Source of the DNA: Dongia rigui
Lineage (GTDB): Bacteria; Pseudomonadota; Alphaproteobacteria; Dongiales; Dongiaceae
Direction: 5' to 3'
Assembly (NCBI RefSeq): GCF_034044635.1
Contig: NZ_JAXCLX010000001.1
Coordinates: forward strand, 248,001-312,000
Length of the DNA: 64,000 nucleotides
Position 1 is the stretch's first letter; each line of letters starts with the position of its first letter. This document shows, in pieces, positions 43,305-50,851 of the stretch. The notes below the pieces were generated by a model. That model ran no database searches, was not told where the DNA came from, and was given only the letters and a program-made list of their open reading frames with translations. The translations under genes and the position numbers were made by a program.

Positions 43305-43868
43305 TTAGACCGGCTCGACCAGGATCGGCTTTTCCGGCTTCCGTTCGACCAGCACCCAGAAGCCCTGCGGCATCTTCTGGAAGACGGTGAGATCGAAGCG
43401 CTCCATGAACTTCGGCAACCACCAAGCTGGTCCTTCCTGGATCAGGTGGGCATTGCGGCCATCCGGCAAGACCTTGATCGCCGGCCCGGTATGAACGGTG
43501 AAGAAACCGCGCTTCATTACCAGCCGCTTCAGGTGATCGAGCACGCTGTCCAGATAATCGGGCTCGATATGTTCAAGAACATCGATGCAGCACACGAAGC
43601 CGCACGGTGACGGCTCGGCAGCCCATTCGGGCCGCGCCGGGTCGTAGTGGTGGATATTCAGCGGCGTGCTGATGAGCTGACGAAGGGTCTCGCCCAGCCG
43701 GCCCTTCCCCGCACCGTAGTCCAGAAGCTCGCTGGTCCCGGTCTGCTGCATGATCTTGGCAACGACCGGGGCATATTGCACGGACGCGACGCCGTAATTG
43801 GGGTTCTCGTGCAGTTTTTCCTGCATGCGGCGGTATTCTTCGCTGATCTGTCCACTTGGGGTCGCCAT
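43305..43868 (-). CDS. Class I SAM-dependent methyltransferase
   Basis: 187 residues from the ATG at 43868 (the frame opens further upstream without similarity, and the sigma-54 promoter at 43909-43924 leaves a short leader for this start). SAM-binding motif I is ELLDYGAGKGRLG with Asp50, and CCIDVLEHIEPDYLDSVLDHL gives motif II/III. The substrate is unknown. The EEYRRMQEKLHENPNYGVASVQYAP N-terminus is shared with sugar or lipid methyltransferases of glycan clusters. It is divergent from the FkbM gene with a back-to-back sigma-54 promoter, so it should be expressed with late flagellar genes. Confidence 0.85.
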   Translation of the reverse strand: MATPSGQISEEYRRMQEKLHENPNYGVASVQYAPVVAKIMQQTGTSELLDYGAGKGRLGETLRQLISTPLNIHHYDPARPEWAAEPSPCGFVCCIDVLEHIEPDYLDSVLDHLKRLVMKRGFFTVHTGPAIKVLPDGRNAHLIQEGPAWWLPKFMERFDLTVFQKMPQGFWVLVERKPEKPILVEPV

Positions 43869-43908
43869 GACATCGCTCCATTTCGTGGCTTTGGCCTGCG
43901 CAGATACT

Positions 43909-43924
43909 AGCAGTTTTTGTGCCA
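43909..43924 (-). promoter_or_regulatory. Sigma-54 promoter of class I methyltransferase gene
   Basis: Minus strand TGGCACAAAAACTGCT: TGGCAC block, GG-N10-GC spacing, about 41 bases before the ATG. Confidence 0.75.
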
Positions 43925-43956
43925 CCGCGTCTCGAATGGCGGCTTAACGCCGCGAT

Positions 43957-43972
43957 TGGCACGGATTCTGCT
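43957..43972 (+). promoter_or_regulatory. Sigma-54 promoter of FkbM-oxygenase operon
   Basis: TGGCACGGATTCTGCT: perfect TGGCACG block and GG-N10-GC spacing, 50 bases before the FkbM ATG. Confidence 0.82.
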
Positions 43973-44021
43973 CAACATTCCTGGACATTTCATTAATGGC
44001 CACCTACCGTTGGAGCGGAAA

Positions 44022-44846
44022 ATGTTCCCGATGCGAGCCGATACGGAGCCGAAGGCACAGCATATGCAGATTGATCCGCGTGTCATGGATGCCGTCAAGA
44101 AGTACGAGGCTGGCATGCCGGTCATTGCCGTTCCTTACCGAGGTAGGAAGCTGCGCTACGCCCTGCCGGGGAAGACGCCGTTGTGGCGCGTCCAGACCCT
44201 TTTCACGAAAGAACCATGCACCATCGAGTGGCTTGAATCGATCGAGCCCGGCGCGGTCCTCCTTGATGTTGGAGCGAATGTCGGCATGTATACGGTCTTT
44301 GCCGCCGTCATGCGCGACGCTCGCGTTTTCGCCTTCGAACCGGAATCGCAGAATTACGGCCTGCTGTGCCGCAACTTGGTGGGCAACAACATCTCGGATC
44401 GGGTCAGCGCCTTCTGCTGCGCGCTGTCCGACGAAGCCAAGTTCAGCATGATCCATCTTTCGCAGTTCACGATTGGCGGCTCTTGCCATAGCTTTGACCA
44501 GTCGGTGGATTTCAAGCTGGAGCAACGCGAGTCCCCCTTCATCCAGGGCTGTTTCTCCGCGCGCATCGACCAACTCGTGGCGGATGGCGTGATGCCGGTT
44601 CCTCACTACGTCAAGCTCGATGTCGACGGGTTCGAACACAAGGTCATCGCCGGCGGCATGGAGACTTTGCGCAAGCCTGACGTGCGGTCGTTGATCATTG
44701 AGATCAACCCCCATCTTGCCGAGCATCGCGAGATCATCGATATCCTGGCAGGTCTTGGTTTTCAGTGCGATCCGGCGCAAGTCGCTAAGGCCGCACGTAC
44801 CGAAGGCGCTTTCACTGGAGTGGGCGAGTATGTTTTCCGACGTTAA
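44022..44846 (+). CDS. FkbM family methyltransferase
   Basis: 274 residues from the ATG at 44022 (GGAG upstream). Motif I is LLDVGANVGMYT at residues 80-91, followed by VFAFEPESQNYGLLCRNLVGNN, typical of FkbM enzymes, and KLDVDGFEHKVIAGG near the C-terminus. FkbM enzymes methylate hydroxyl groups of sugars or polyketides. The gene overlaps the following oxygenase by 17 bases and lies behind a sigma-54 promoter, so it likely modifies a late flagellar or surface glycan (inference). Confidence 0.9.
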   Translation: MFPMRADTEPKAQHMQIDPRVMDAVKKYEAGMPVIAVPYRGRKLRYALPGKTPLWRVQTLFTKEPCTIEWLESIEPGAVLLDVGANVGMYTVFAAVMRDARVFAFEPESQNYGLLCRNLVGNNISDRVSAFCCALSDEAKFSMIHLSQFTIGGSCHSFDQSVDFKLEQRESPFIQGCFSARIDQLVADGVMPVPHYVKLDVDGFEHKVIAGGMETLRKPDVRSLIIEINPHLAEHREIIDILAGLGFQCDPAQVAKAARTEGAFTGVGEYVFRR

Positions 44847-45558
44847 ATTTCATCTGATCTATCAGATCGCCAACTGCCAGGTTCGCAACTTTCCGTTCCC
44901 GCACATCTACGTGAAGGACGTCTTCCCGGACGGATTTTACCAGGAATTGCGGCGCAACCTGCCGCCGAACGAGGGTTACATCGCGTTGGTTGACACAAAG
45001 CGCGTTGGCACCGGTTATTCACGGGCGCGCCTGGCGTTGTTCCCATCCGATCTCGACAAAGCCCATATCACGCCGGCACAACGCGATTTCTGGCGCAACG
45101 TCTTCAACACGCTAGGCGACGGTGAATTCGCAGCCTGCGTGTTCGACCGCTTTCGCCCCTGGATCGAACAGCGCTTTAAAACCGATGGAGCCAATCGCGG
45201 TCTCAAAGTGTGGCACGAGACGTTTCTTATGCGTGATCTTGAAACATATTCTTTGGGGCCGCATACGGACGCTGTGGCGAAGCTGGTTTCCATGCTGTTT
45301 TACCTACCGGGTGACGATTCATCGTCCGAGCTCGGCACGGCACTCTATCTGCCCAAGGATCGCAGCTTCACCAGTGAAGGCGGACCGCATCTGGAGTTTG
45401 AGGATTTCGATCACGTCATGTCGGTGCCTTATGCGCCGAATGTCGTGGCCTCTTTTCCGAAGACCAAGGCCTGCTTTCATGGTGTCGAGCCGGTGAAAGG
45501 CCCCAACAAGCAGCGCGACATTCTGTTCTTCGACCTCAAAGGCAAGGTCAGCGAATAG
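44830..45558 (+). CDS. 2-oxoglutarate/Fe(II) oxygenase
   Basis: 242 residues. The facial triad His145-Thr-Asp147 (GPHTDAVAKLVSMLFYLP) and His217 (KACFHGVEPV), with Arg229 as the 2OG carboxylate ligand, match the 2OG-Fe(II) dioxygenase superfamily; the N-terminal PFPHIYVKDVFPDGFYQEL is typical of prolyl-4-hydroxylase-like members. Predicted reaction: hydroxylation of a protein residue or a small molecule using 2OG and oxygen. It is translationally coupled to the FkbM gene (17-base overlap), hinting that one hydroxylates what the other methylates. It overlaps the convergent rfbB by 11 bases. Confidence 0.87.
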   Translation: MFSDVKFHLIYQIANCQVRNFPFPHIYVKDVFPDGFYQELRRNLPPNEGYIALVDTKRVGTGYSRARLALFPSDLDKAHITPAQRDFWRNVFNTLGDGEFAACVFDRFRPWIEQRFKTDGANRGLKVWHETFLMRDLETYSLGPHTDAVAKLVSMLFYLPGDDSSSELGTALYLPKDRSFTSEGGPHLEFEDFDHVMSVPYAPNVVASFPKTKACFHGVEPVKGPNKQRDILFFDLKGKVSE

Positions 45559-46615
45559 CACCGGCGCCGAGGCGTTCCGCGCGGTAGCCGCCGGCGAGTT
45601 TTGCCTGCCACCATGCCTCGTTCGCGACATACCAGGCGATGGTTTGGGCAAGGCCGGAATCGAGATCCGTCGTCTGGCGCCAGCCGATTTCGCGTTCCGT
45701 CTTGCCGGGATCGATGGCGTAGCGCAGATCGTGGCCGGGGCGATCGGTGACGAAGGTGATGAGATCGGCATAGCTGCCGCGGGCTCTTGGCCGCAAGCGG
45801 TCGAGATGTCCGCAGATCGTGCGCACGACGTCGATGTTTCGGCGCTCGCCATGGCCACCGACATTGTACTTCTCGCCGAGCCGGCCCTTTTGCGCGATCG
45901 CCAGCAACGCGGTGACATGGTCATCGACAAAGAGCCAGTCCCGCACGTTCTCGCCCGTGCCGTAGACGGGCAGGTTTTCGCCTTTGAGGGCCCGGATGAT
46001 CATGTGCGGGATCAGCTTTTCGGGAAACTGGTAAGGCCCGTAGTTATTGGAACAATTGCTGACAATGACGGGCAGGCCATAGGTCACTTGCCAGGCCCGC
46101 GCCAGATGATCGGCAGACGCCTTGCTTGCCGCGTATGGTGAATTCGGCCGGTAGGGGCTTTCTTCGGTAAAGCTGCCGGCGGCGCCCAGCGTCCCATAGA
46201 CTTCGTCGGTCGATACATGGATGAAGCGGAAGGCAGTTCTGACATCGGCGCCAAGGCTGCGCCAGTAGTCCAGGGCGGCCCCCAACAGGCGCTGTGTGCC
46301 GACAACATTGGTCTCGATGAACGCATCCGGGCTGTCGATTGAGCGATCGACATGCGTTTCCGCCGCGAGATGGAAGACCCACTCCGGACGGAACCTGGCG
46401 AAGATCTCACCCAATTTCTCACGCGCACAGATATCGGCGACTTCGAGGGCGTAATTCGGCTGCGCGGCGACGTCAGCCAGGGCTGCGAGGTCGGCCGCAT
46501 AGGTCAGCTTGTCGAGATTGAGCACCTCATAGCCGCCGCTCTTCATCAGATGGCGACACAGCGCCGAGCCGATGAAGCCCGCGCCACCCGTCACCAAAAC
46601 ACGCCTGTTGGCCAT
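45548..46615 (-). CDS. rfbB: dTDP-glucose 4,6-dehydratase
   Basis: 355 residues from the ATG at 46615; the frame continues upstream without similarity. The NAD-binding T9-G-G-A-G-F-I-G16, catalytic T136-D137-E138, and Y161-x3-K165 are all present, as are NLDKLTYAADLAAL and VSNCSNNYGPYQFPEKLIP, which mark RfbB/RmlB. It converts dTDP-glucose to dTDP-4-keto-6-deoxyglucose. The other rml genes are absent here, so the sugar made is unclear; supply for flagellin or O-antigen glycosylation is plausible. Confidence 0.93.
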   Translation of the reverse strand: MANRRVLVTGGAGFIGSALCRHLMKSGGYEVLNLDKLTYAADLAALADVAAQPNYALEVADICAREKLGEIFARFRPEWVFHLAAETHVDRSIDSPDAFIETNVVGTQRLLGAALDYWRSLGADVRTAFRFIHVSTDEVYGTLGAAGSFTEESPYRPNSPYAASKASADHLARAWQVTYGLPVIVSNCSNNYGPYQFPEKLIPHMIIRALKGENLPVYGTGENVRDWLFVDDHVTALLAIAQKGRLGEKYNVGGHGERRNIDVVRTICGHLDRLRPRARGSYADLITFVTDRPGHDLRYAIDPGKTEREIGWRQTTDLDSGLAQTIAWYVANEAWWQAKLAGGYRAERLGAGAIR

Positions 46616-46685
46616 GCTTGCTCCCGCTCTTCCCGCCCACTCCGGCACGCGGCAGATGCTACCGCGCCCCTGCAGAAAAGGTGAC

Positions 46686-46697
46686 GCCATTTCTGCC
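46686..46697 (+). promoter_or_regulatory. Putative FlbD-type element upstream of flgE
   Basis: GCCATTTCTGCC, part of a larger inverted repeat (GCAGAAA at 46672-46678 with TTTCTGC at 46690-46696), lies about 65-75 bases upstream of the flgE sigma-54 promoter. Confidence 0.45.
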
Positions 46698-46759
46698 TAG
46701 AGTGCCGGCCCATGTCCATAAGCATTTGAATTGTATTGTAGAAATGGGGCGCCGCAGGT

Positions 46760-46775
46760 TGGCCCAAGACTTGCT
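46760..46775 (+). promoter_or_regulatory. Sigma-54 promoter of flgE operon
   Basis: TGGCCCAAGACTTGCT: GG-N10-GC spacing, TTGCT -12 block, 45 bases before the flgE ATG. Confidence 0.85.
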
Positions 46776-46819
46776 TTAGGAGTGAAAACCAAAACTCTCT
46801 CGAACCTGGCGAGGCCTAA

Positions 46820-49093
46820 ATGAGTATTCTCGGGGCAATGTTTACGGCGGTCAGCGGTGTAAACGCCCAGTCGAAATCCCTCGGCCATATCTCAGACAAC
46901 ATCGCGAACTCACAGACCACCGGCTACAAAAAGGTGGATACGCGCTTCGAAACGCTGATCACCGTTTCGAATGCCAATCTGCATCAGCCGGGCGGTGTCG
47001 TCGCCTCGCCTTCGTATGCCAATTCTCTGCAGGGCAACGTCAACCAGACGCAGACCCTCACCAATATGGCAATCAGTGGCCAGGGGTTCTTCGTCGTCAG
47101 CCGCCCGGAATCACAGACGGCGAACCAGACGCTGTTCAACGACCTGCCCTATTACACCCGCGCTGGCGATTTCGAAGTCAATCGCGACGGATATCTCGTC
47201 AACAACGGTGGTTATTACCTGAACGGCTGGGCGGTTGATGAGCAAACCGGTGTCGCCGATACCTCGACACTGGCGCCGATCCGCATCACCCAGACAATCG
47301 ACGAGCCGACCCCGACGAGCGAACTCGAATTCGTCGGCAACCTGCCGGCATCTTCCAAAGTCAACCCGACGCCCGCCCTGGCACCGACCAATATCAAGGT
47401 CTATGACGCCCTGGGCAACCCCCACACCGTGTCATTGGTCTGGGCCAAGCGCGCTGACAACCTGTGGAAGCTCGATATCGTGGCAGCCGATAGCACGCTG
47501 GACCCGGTTTCGGGTACGCTGGTCGGCGTCAACGACCAGGCGATGGCAGTCGCCAACACGACGGCGAACGTGCCCGCGGTCTCGCAGGTCGATACCATCA
47601 CCCTGCCCTCTGATGGATTGGCTTTCGGCCAGTCATTGACGTTCACGATCGGCTCGAATTCTGTCACTGTCACGGCGCCAGTCGGCGGCTACACACAGTC
47701 CACAGTCGGCTCTGCGCTCATCGCCGCCATCAACGGCAATCCCGGGCTTTCCGCCCAGGTGACAGCCGGCAACCTCACCGCCACAACCTTCGACGTCTCG
47801 GCGGATGTCGGCGGCACCCCCTTCTCGCTGACCCTTGGCGGCAGCGGTTCGGGCCAAACAGATACCGTGACGATCCCAAATACCGGCCTTGCCGCCGGCG
47901 ACACGATCAGCGTCACCATCAACGGCACGCTCATCACCTATACCGCCGTTGGTGTCGAAACCGCGCAGACAGCGCGCGACGGCCTCATTGCCCTCATCAA
48001 CGCCAATGTGACCGTGAACGCTCAGGTCACCGCATCGCCAGGCGCTACGAATACGCTTCTGATCAACGCTGACGCGGCGCAGGGCACCTTCACCAATGCC
48101 GTGTCGGATACGCTGACAGTCGGCGCCCTGACGCTCGGCACCGCGACCGGCGCTTCGTCCGTCAATACGGTGGCGAACGGTCTGCCGACGGCGCAGGTCG
48201 ATACCGTCACCCTCTCCGGCACCGTCGGCCCCGGTGAAATCGGCGATACCTACACCATCAATGTCGGCTCGCAGACGATTTCCTATATCGCCAATGGGAC
48301 CGAGACGAGCCTCAATGACGTTGCCATTGGCATCGCGGCGCTGATAAATGCCAATTCGTCGCTCGGCGTCACCGCAACGGCGCTCGGCAGCACCGTCCAG
48401 CTGACCGCGATCAATGCCGGTACACCGTTCACCTCGACGGTCGCCGCATCGAACGGGTCGACCAACTCGTTCATTGACGTCCAGTTCGGCGCCACGGCAG
48501 CAACTGCCGGTCAGTTGGTGGGCATCAGCAATGCCTACAATATCAATGGCAATGCGGTCACCCCGACGGCACAGAACTCTGGCGCCGACGCCGTTATAAC
48601 TTTCCAGGTCGATTACGGTGTCGGTCCGCAGACGATCGAGCTGAACCTCGGCAAGTTCCAGACGACCGAAGGTGTCACGCAGTTCTCCGGCAACACCATC
48701 GACGTCCGCCGCTTCACCCAGGACGGCGTGCCGCAAGGCATCTTCAAGGATCTCAATATCCGCGACAATGGCGACGTCGAGCTCAACTACGACAACGGCC
48801 GCAGCCGCATCTTCTTCAAGGTGCCGATCGCCCAGTTCTACGACGCCAATACCTTGAAGCGTGAAAGCGGCCAGGCCTTCACCGAAACCTTCGACAGTGG
48901 CTCAGCACGCATGTCGGGAGCGGGCGAAAACGGCGCCGGTACGTTGCGTGGCTCTGCAGTCGAAGGCTCGAACGTCGATATCGCCGAGGAATTCTCGAAG
49001 ATGATCGTCACGCAGCGATCCTACTCGGCCAACACCCGCGTCATCACCACGGCCGACGAGATGCTGCAGGATATCATCAACATCAAGCGTTAA
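46820..49093 (+). CDS. flgE: Flagellar hook protein FlgE, enlarged
   Basis: 757 residues, nearly twice the enteric length (about 400). N-terminal MFTAVSGVNAQSKSLGHISDNIANSQTTGYKKVDTRFETLI and C-terminal GSAVEGSNVDIAEEFSKMIVTQRSYSANTRVITTADEMLQDIINIKR are standard hook ends; LSFVGNLPAS-type and IKVYDALGNPHTVSLVWAK segments mark the hook D1. Residues 254-545 are an insertion of three tandem modules of about 90 residues each, discussed under the repeat entry. The hook is the universal joint between rod and filament; its export stops when FlhB switches. Confidence 0.95.
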   Translation: MSILGAMFTAVSGVNAQSKSLGHISDNIANSQTTGYKKVDTRFETLITVSNANLHQPGGVVASPSYANSLQGNVNQTQTLTNMAISGQGFFVVSRPESQTANQTLFNDLPYYTRAGDFEVNRDGYLVNNGGYYLNGWAVDEQTGVADTSTLAPIRITQTIDEPTPTSELEFVGNLPASSKVNPTPALAPTNIKVYDALGNPHTVSLVWAKRADNLWKLDIVAADSTLDPVSGTLVGVNDQAMAVANTTANVPAVSQVDTITLPSDGLAFGQSLTFTIGSNSVTVTAPVGGYTQSTVGSALIAAINGNPGLSAQVTAGNLTATTFDVSADVGGTPFSLTLGGSGSGQTDTVTIPNTGLAAGDTISVTINGTLITYTAVGVETAQTARDGLIALINANVTVNAQVTASPGATNTLLINADAAQGTFTNAVSDTLTVGALTLGTATGASSVNTVANGLPTAQVDTVTLSGTVGPGEIGDTYTINVGSQTISYIANGTETSLNDVAIGIAALINANSSLGVTATALGSTVQLTAINAGTPFTSTVAASNGSTNSFIDVQFGATAATAGQLVGISNAYNINGNAVTPTAQNSGADAVITFQVDYGVGPQTIELNLGKFQTTEGVTQFSGNTIDVRRFTQDGVPQGIFKDLNIRDNGDVELNYDNGRSRIFFKVPIAQFYDANTLKRESGQAFTETFDSGSARMSGAGENGAGTLRGSAVEGSNVDIAEEFSKMIVTQRSYSANTRVITTADEMLQDIINIKR
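47579..48454 (+). repeat. Three tandem beta modules inside FlgE
   Basis: Residues 254-341, 346-433 and 457-545. Each begins Q-x-D-T-x-T-[IL], then a G-D/Q-x-x-x-[FV]-x-I-x-G strand pair, a variable Ala/Ser/Thr loop with L-x-x-x-I-N-A/G, and ends in a [VL]-T-A...L-T/N-A-x-x-G-T-x-F strand. The same module occurs once in FlgK and five times in FlgL. Alignment was by eye. Confidence 0.75.
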
Positions 49094-49121
49094 GCTGAAT
49101 AGTGAAGTGGGATAGGCAGTC

Positions 49122-50834
49122 ATGTCGCTGACAGGCGCCCTCAACGCAGCCGTCGCCAGTCTTCGGGTCAATCAGGCCAGCATCTCGGTGCTGTCCGCGA
49201 ACATCGCGCATGTGAACGACCCGAACTACACCAAGAAGACGCTCAATCGCGAATCCATCGTGCTGGGTGACTCCCAGGTCGGCAGCGTCGCCGTCGCCGG
49301 CTATTCCACCGCGGTCAGCGAAAACCTGCGCAAGCAGATGGAAACCCTGATCGCCGGCAGCGGTACCAGCGGCGCTCAGAACGAACTGATGTCGCGCGTG
49401 CAGCAGCTGCTGGGCACCAGCACCGACCAGGCGGCACTCCCTAGCCTGCTGTCGCAGTTCACGGCCGCCTGGCAGACATTGCAGGCAACGCCTGAGTCGA
49501 AATCGGCGCAGACAGCGGTCATCCGCTATGGCCAGCAATTGACCGAAGAGGTCAATCGCGTGGCAGCCGGCATCGACTCCCTCGACAGCGAAGTCAAGGA
49601 CGAGACGACCCAATCAGTCGACGCCCTCAATGGCCTGCTGGAACAAGTCTTCGAGCTCAATGTCCGCTTACGTTCGGCAAGCGAGAACGGCGCCGAGCGC
49701 GCCGACCTCATCGATCAACGCGACAATCTGGTGCGCCAGGTCGCCCAATATGTCGATGTGCGAACGGTCGAGCGGGAGAATGGCGCGATCGCATTGTTTA
49801 CGCCCGCCGGCCTCAGCCTGGTTGACGGTCCGCCCTCAAATTTCACCTTCGACGGGACCAACATTTTCCGTGCCGAAGATCCGAAGACGCCGATCGAAAG
49901 CCTCTTCCGGGAAGGAAAAATCCGCGCCCTTGTCGATTTTCGGCTGGACAACAGCTCCAAGGCCGTGCCGGTCAGCACCGATCCGGCGACTGAGGTGCTG
50001 CGCAAGCTCCGCTCCCAGCTCGACCAGGTCGCCAAGGCGATGACATCAACAACCGGGTCGACCTTCAGTTCGGCCTATGATGCCGCGGGTCAATCGCTGC
50101 GGGTGGTGATGAGCTTCCAGACCACCGTCGCCGCCCAGCCCGCGTCTCCGCAATATACGACGGTCGGCCTCACCGGTGACCTGCGCCCAGGTGACGTGTT
50201 CGAGATTGATATCAACGGCCGGACCTTCAGCTATACGGCCCAGGCCAACGACGCAACGTTGGATGCAATCGCTGGAAAGCTTGCGGGTCTTATCAATGGC
50301 GATACGACGCTCGGCGTCACCGCCGTCGCCGGTGCCGGTGCGATCCAGCTTTCCGGAACGGCAAACGACACCCCTTATTCCGTCAAGACGCTTGCCAACG
50401 GGGAGCCGCCGGAACTGAAGAGTGGCTTCTTCATCGGCTCGGACCGCTTTACTTTCGCAGTCAATGAATCCCTGCTCGACGGCACGCAGCAGTTGAAGAA
50501 GAACTCGGCCTCCGATGTCGTGACGGCCCTCAACAGCACGGACCGGACCTTTGTGGCGGCGGGGCTCACCGTCAGCGGCGTCTCCTACAAGGGGATGATG
50601 ATCAACATCGTCGGCACGTCGGTCGCCAATGCCAAGAGCATCGCCGACCAGGCCAAGTTCGATTCCGAAAGCCTTAAGCAAACCGAACAGCGTTATCAGG
50701 CGGATGTCGGCGTCAATCTGGATGAAGAGCTCGCCAATCTCCAGGTCCTGCAGAATGCCTACGCTGCCTCGGCACGCCTGTTGACGGTCGTGCAGCAGCT
50801 GTTCGACACACTGCAAGCCGCAGTTAGCCGGTAG
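49122..50834 (+). CDS. flgK: Hook-filament junction protein FlgK
   Basis: 570 residues. N-terminal LNAAVASLRVNQASISVLSANIAHVNDPNYTKKTLNRES and C-terminal VNLDEELANLQVLQNAYAASARLLTVVQQLFDTLQAAVSR are the HAP1 ends. The middle has FlgK-specific DQRDNLVRQVAQYVDV and IALFTPAG-like segments. Residues 344-424 hold one copy of the module found in FlgE and FlgL. It caps the hook and starts the filament junction; FlgN is its likely chaperone. Confidence 0.93.
   Translation: MSLTGALNAAVASLRVNQASISVLSANIAHVNDPNYTKKTLNRESIVLGDSQVGSVAVAGYSTAVSENLRKQMETLIAGSGTSGAQNELMSRVQQLLGTSTDQAALPSLLSQFTAAWQTLQATPESKSAQTAVIRYGQQLTEEVNRVAAGIDSLDSEVKDETTQSVDALNGLLEQVFELNVRLRSASENGAERADLIDQRDNLVRQVAQYVDVRTVERENGAIALFTPAGLSLVDGPPSNFTFDGTNIFRAEDPKTPIESLFREGKIRALVDFRLDNSSKAVPVSTDPATEVLRKLRSQLDQVAKAMTSTTGSTFSSAYDAAGQSLRVVMSFQTTVAAQPASPQYTTVGLTGDLRPGDVFEIDINGRTFSYTAQANDATLDAIAGKLAGLINGDTTLGVTAVAGAGAIQLSGTANDTPYSVKTLANGEPPELKSGFFIGSDRFTFAVNESLLDGTQQLKKNSASDVVTALNSTDRTFVAAGLTVSGVSYKGMMINIVGTSVANAKSIADQAKFDSESLKQTEQRYQADVGVNLDEELANLQVLQNAYAASARLLTVVQQLFDTLQAAVSR
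50151..50393 (+). repeat. Single copy of the shared beta module in FlgK
   Basis: Residues 344-424: TTVGLTGDLRPGDVFEIDI, YTAQANDATLDAIAGKLAGL, INGDTTLGVTA, IQLSGTANDTPYS follow the module pattern point by point. Confidence 0.75.
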
Positions 50835-50851
50835 CGGCCAAGGAGAATATC

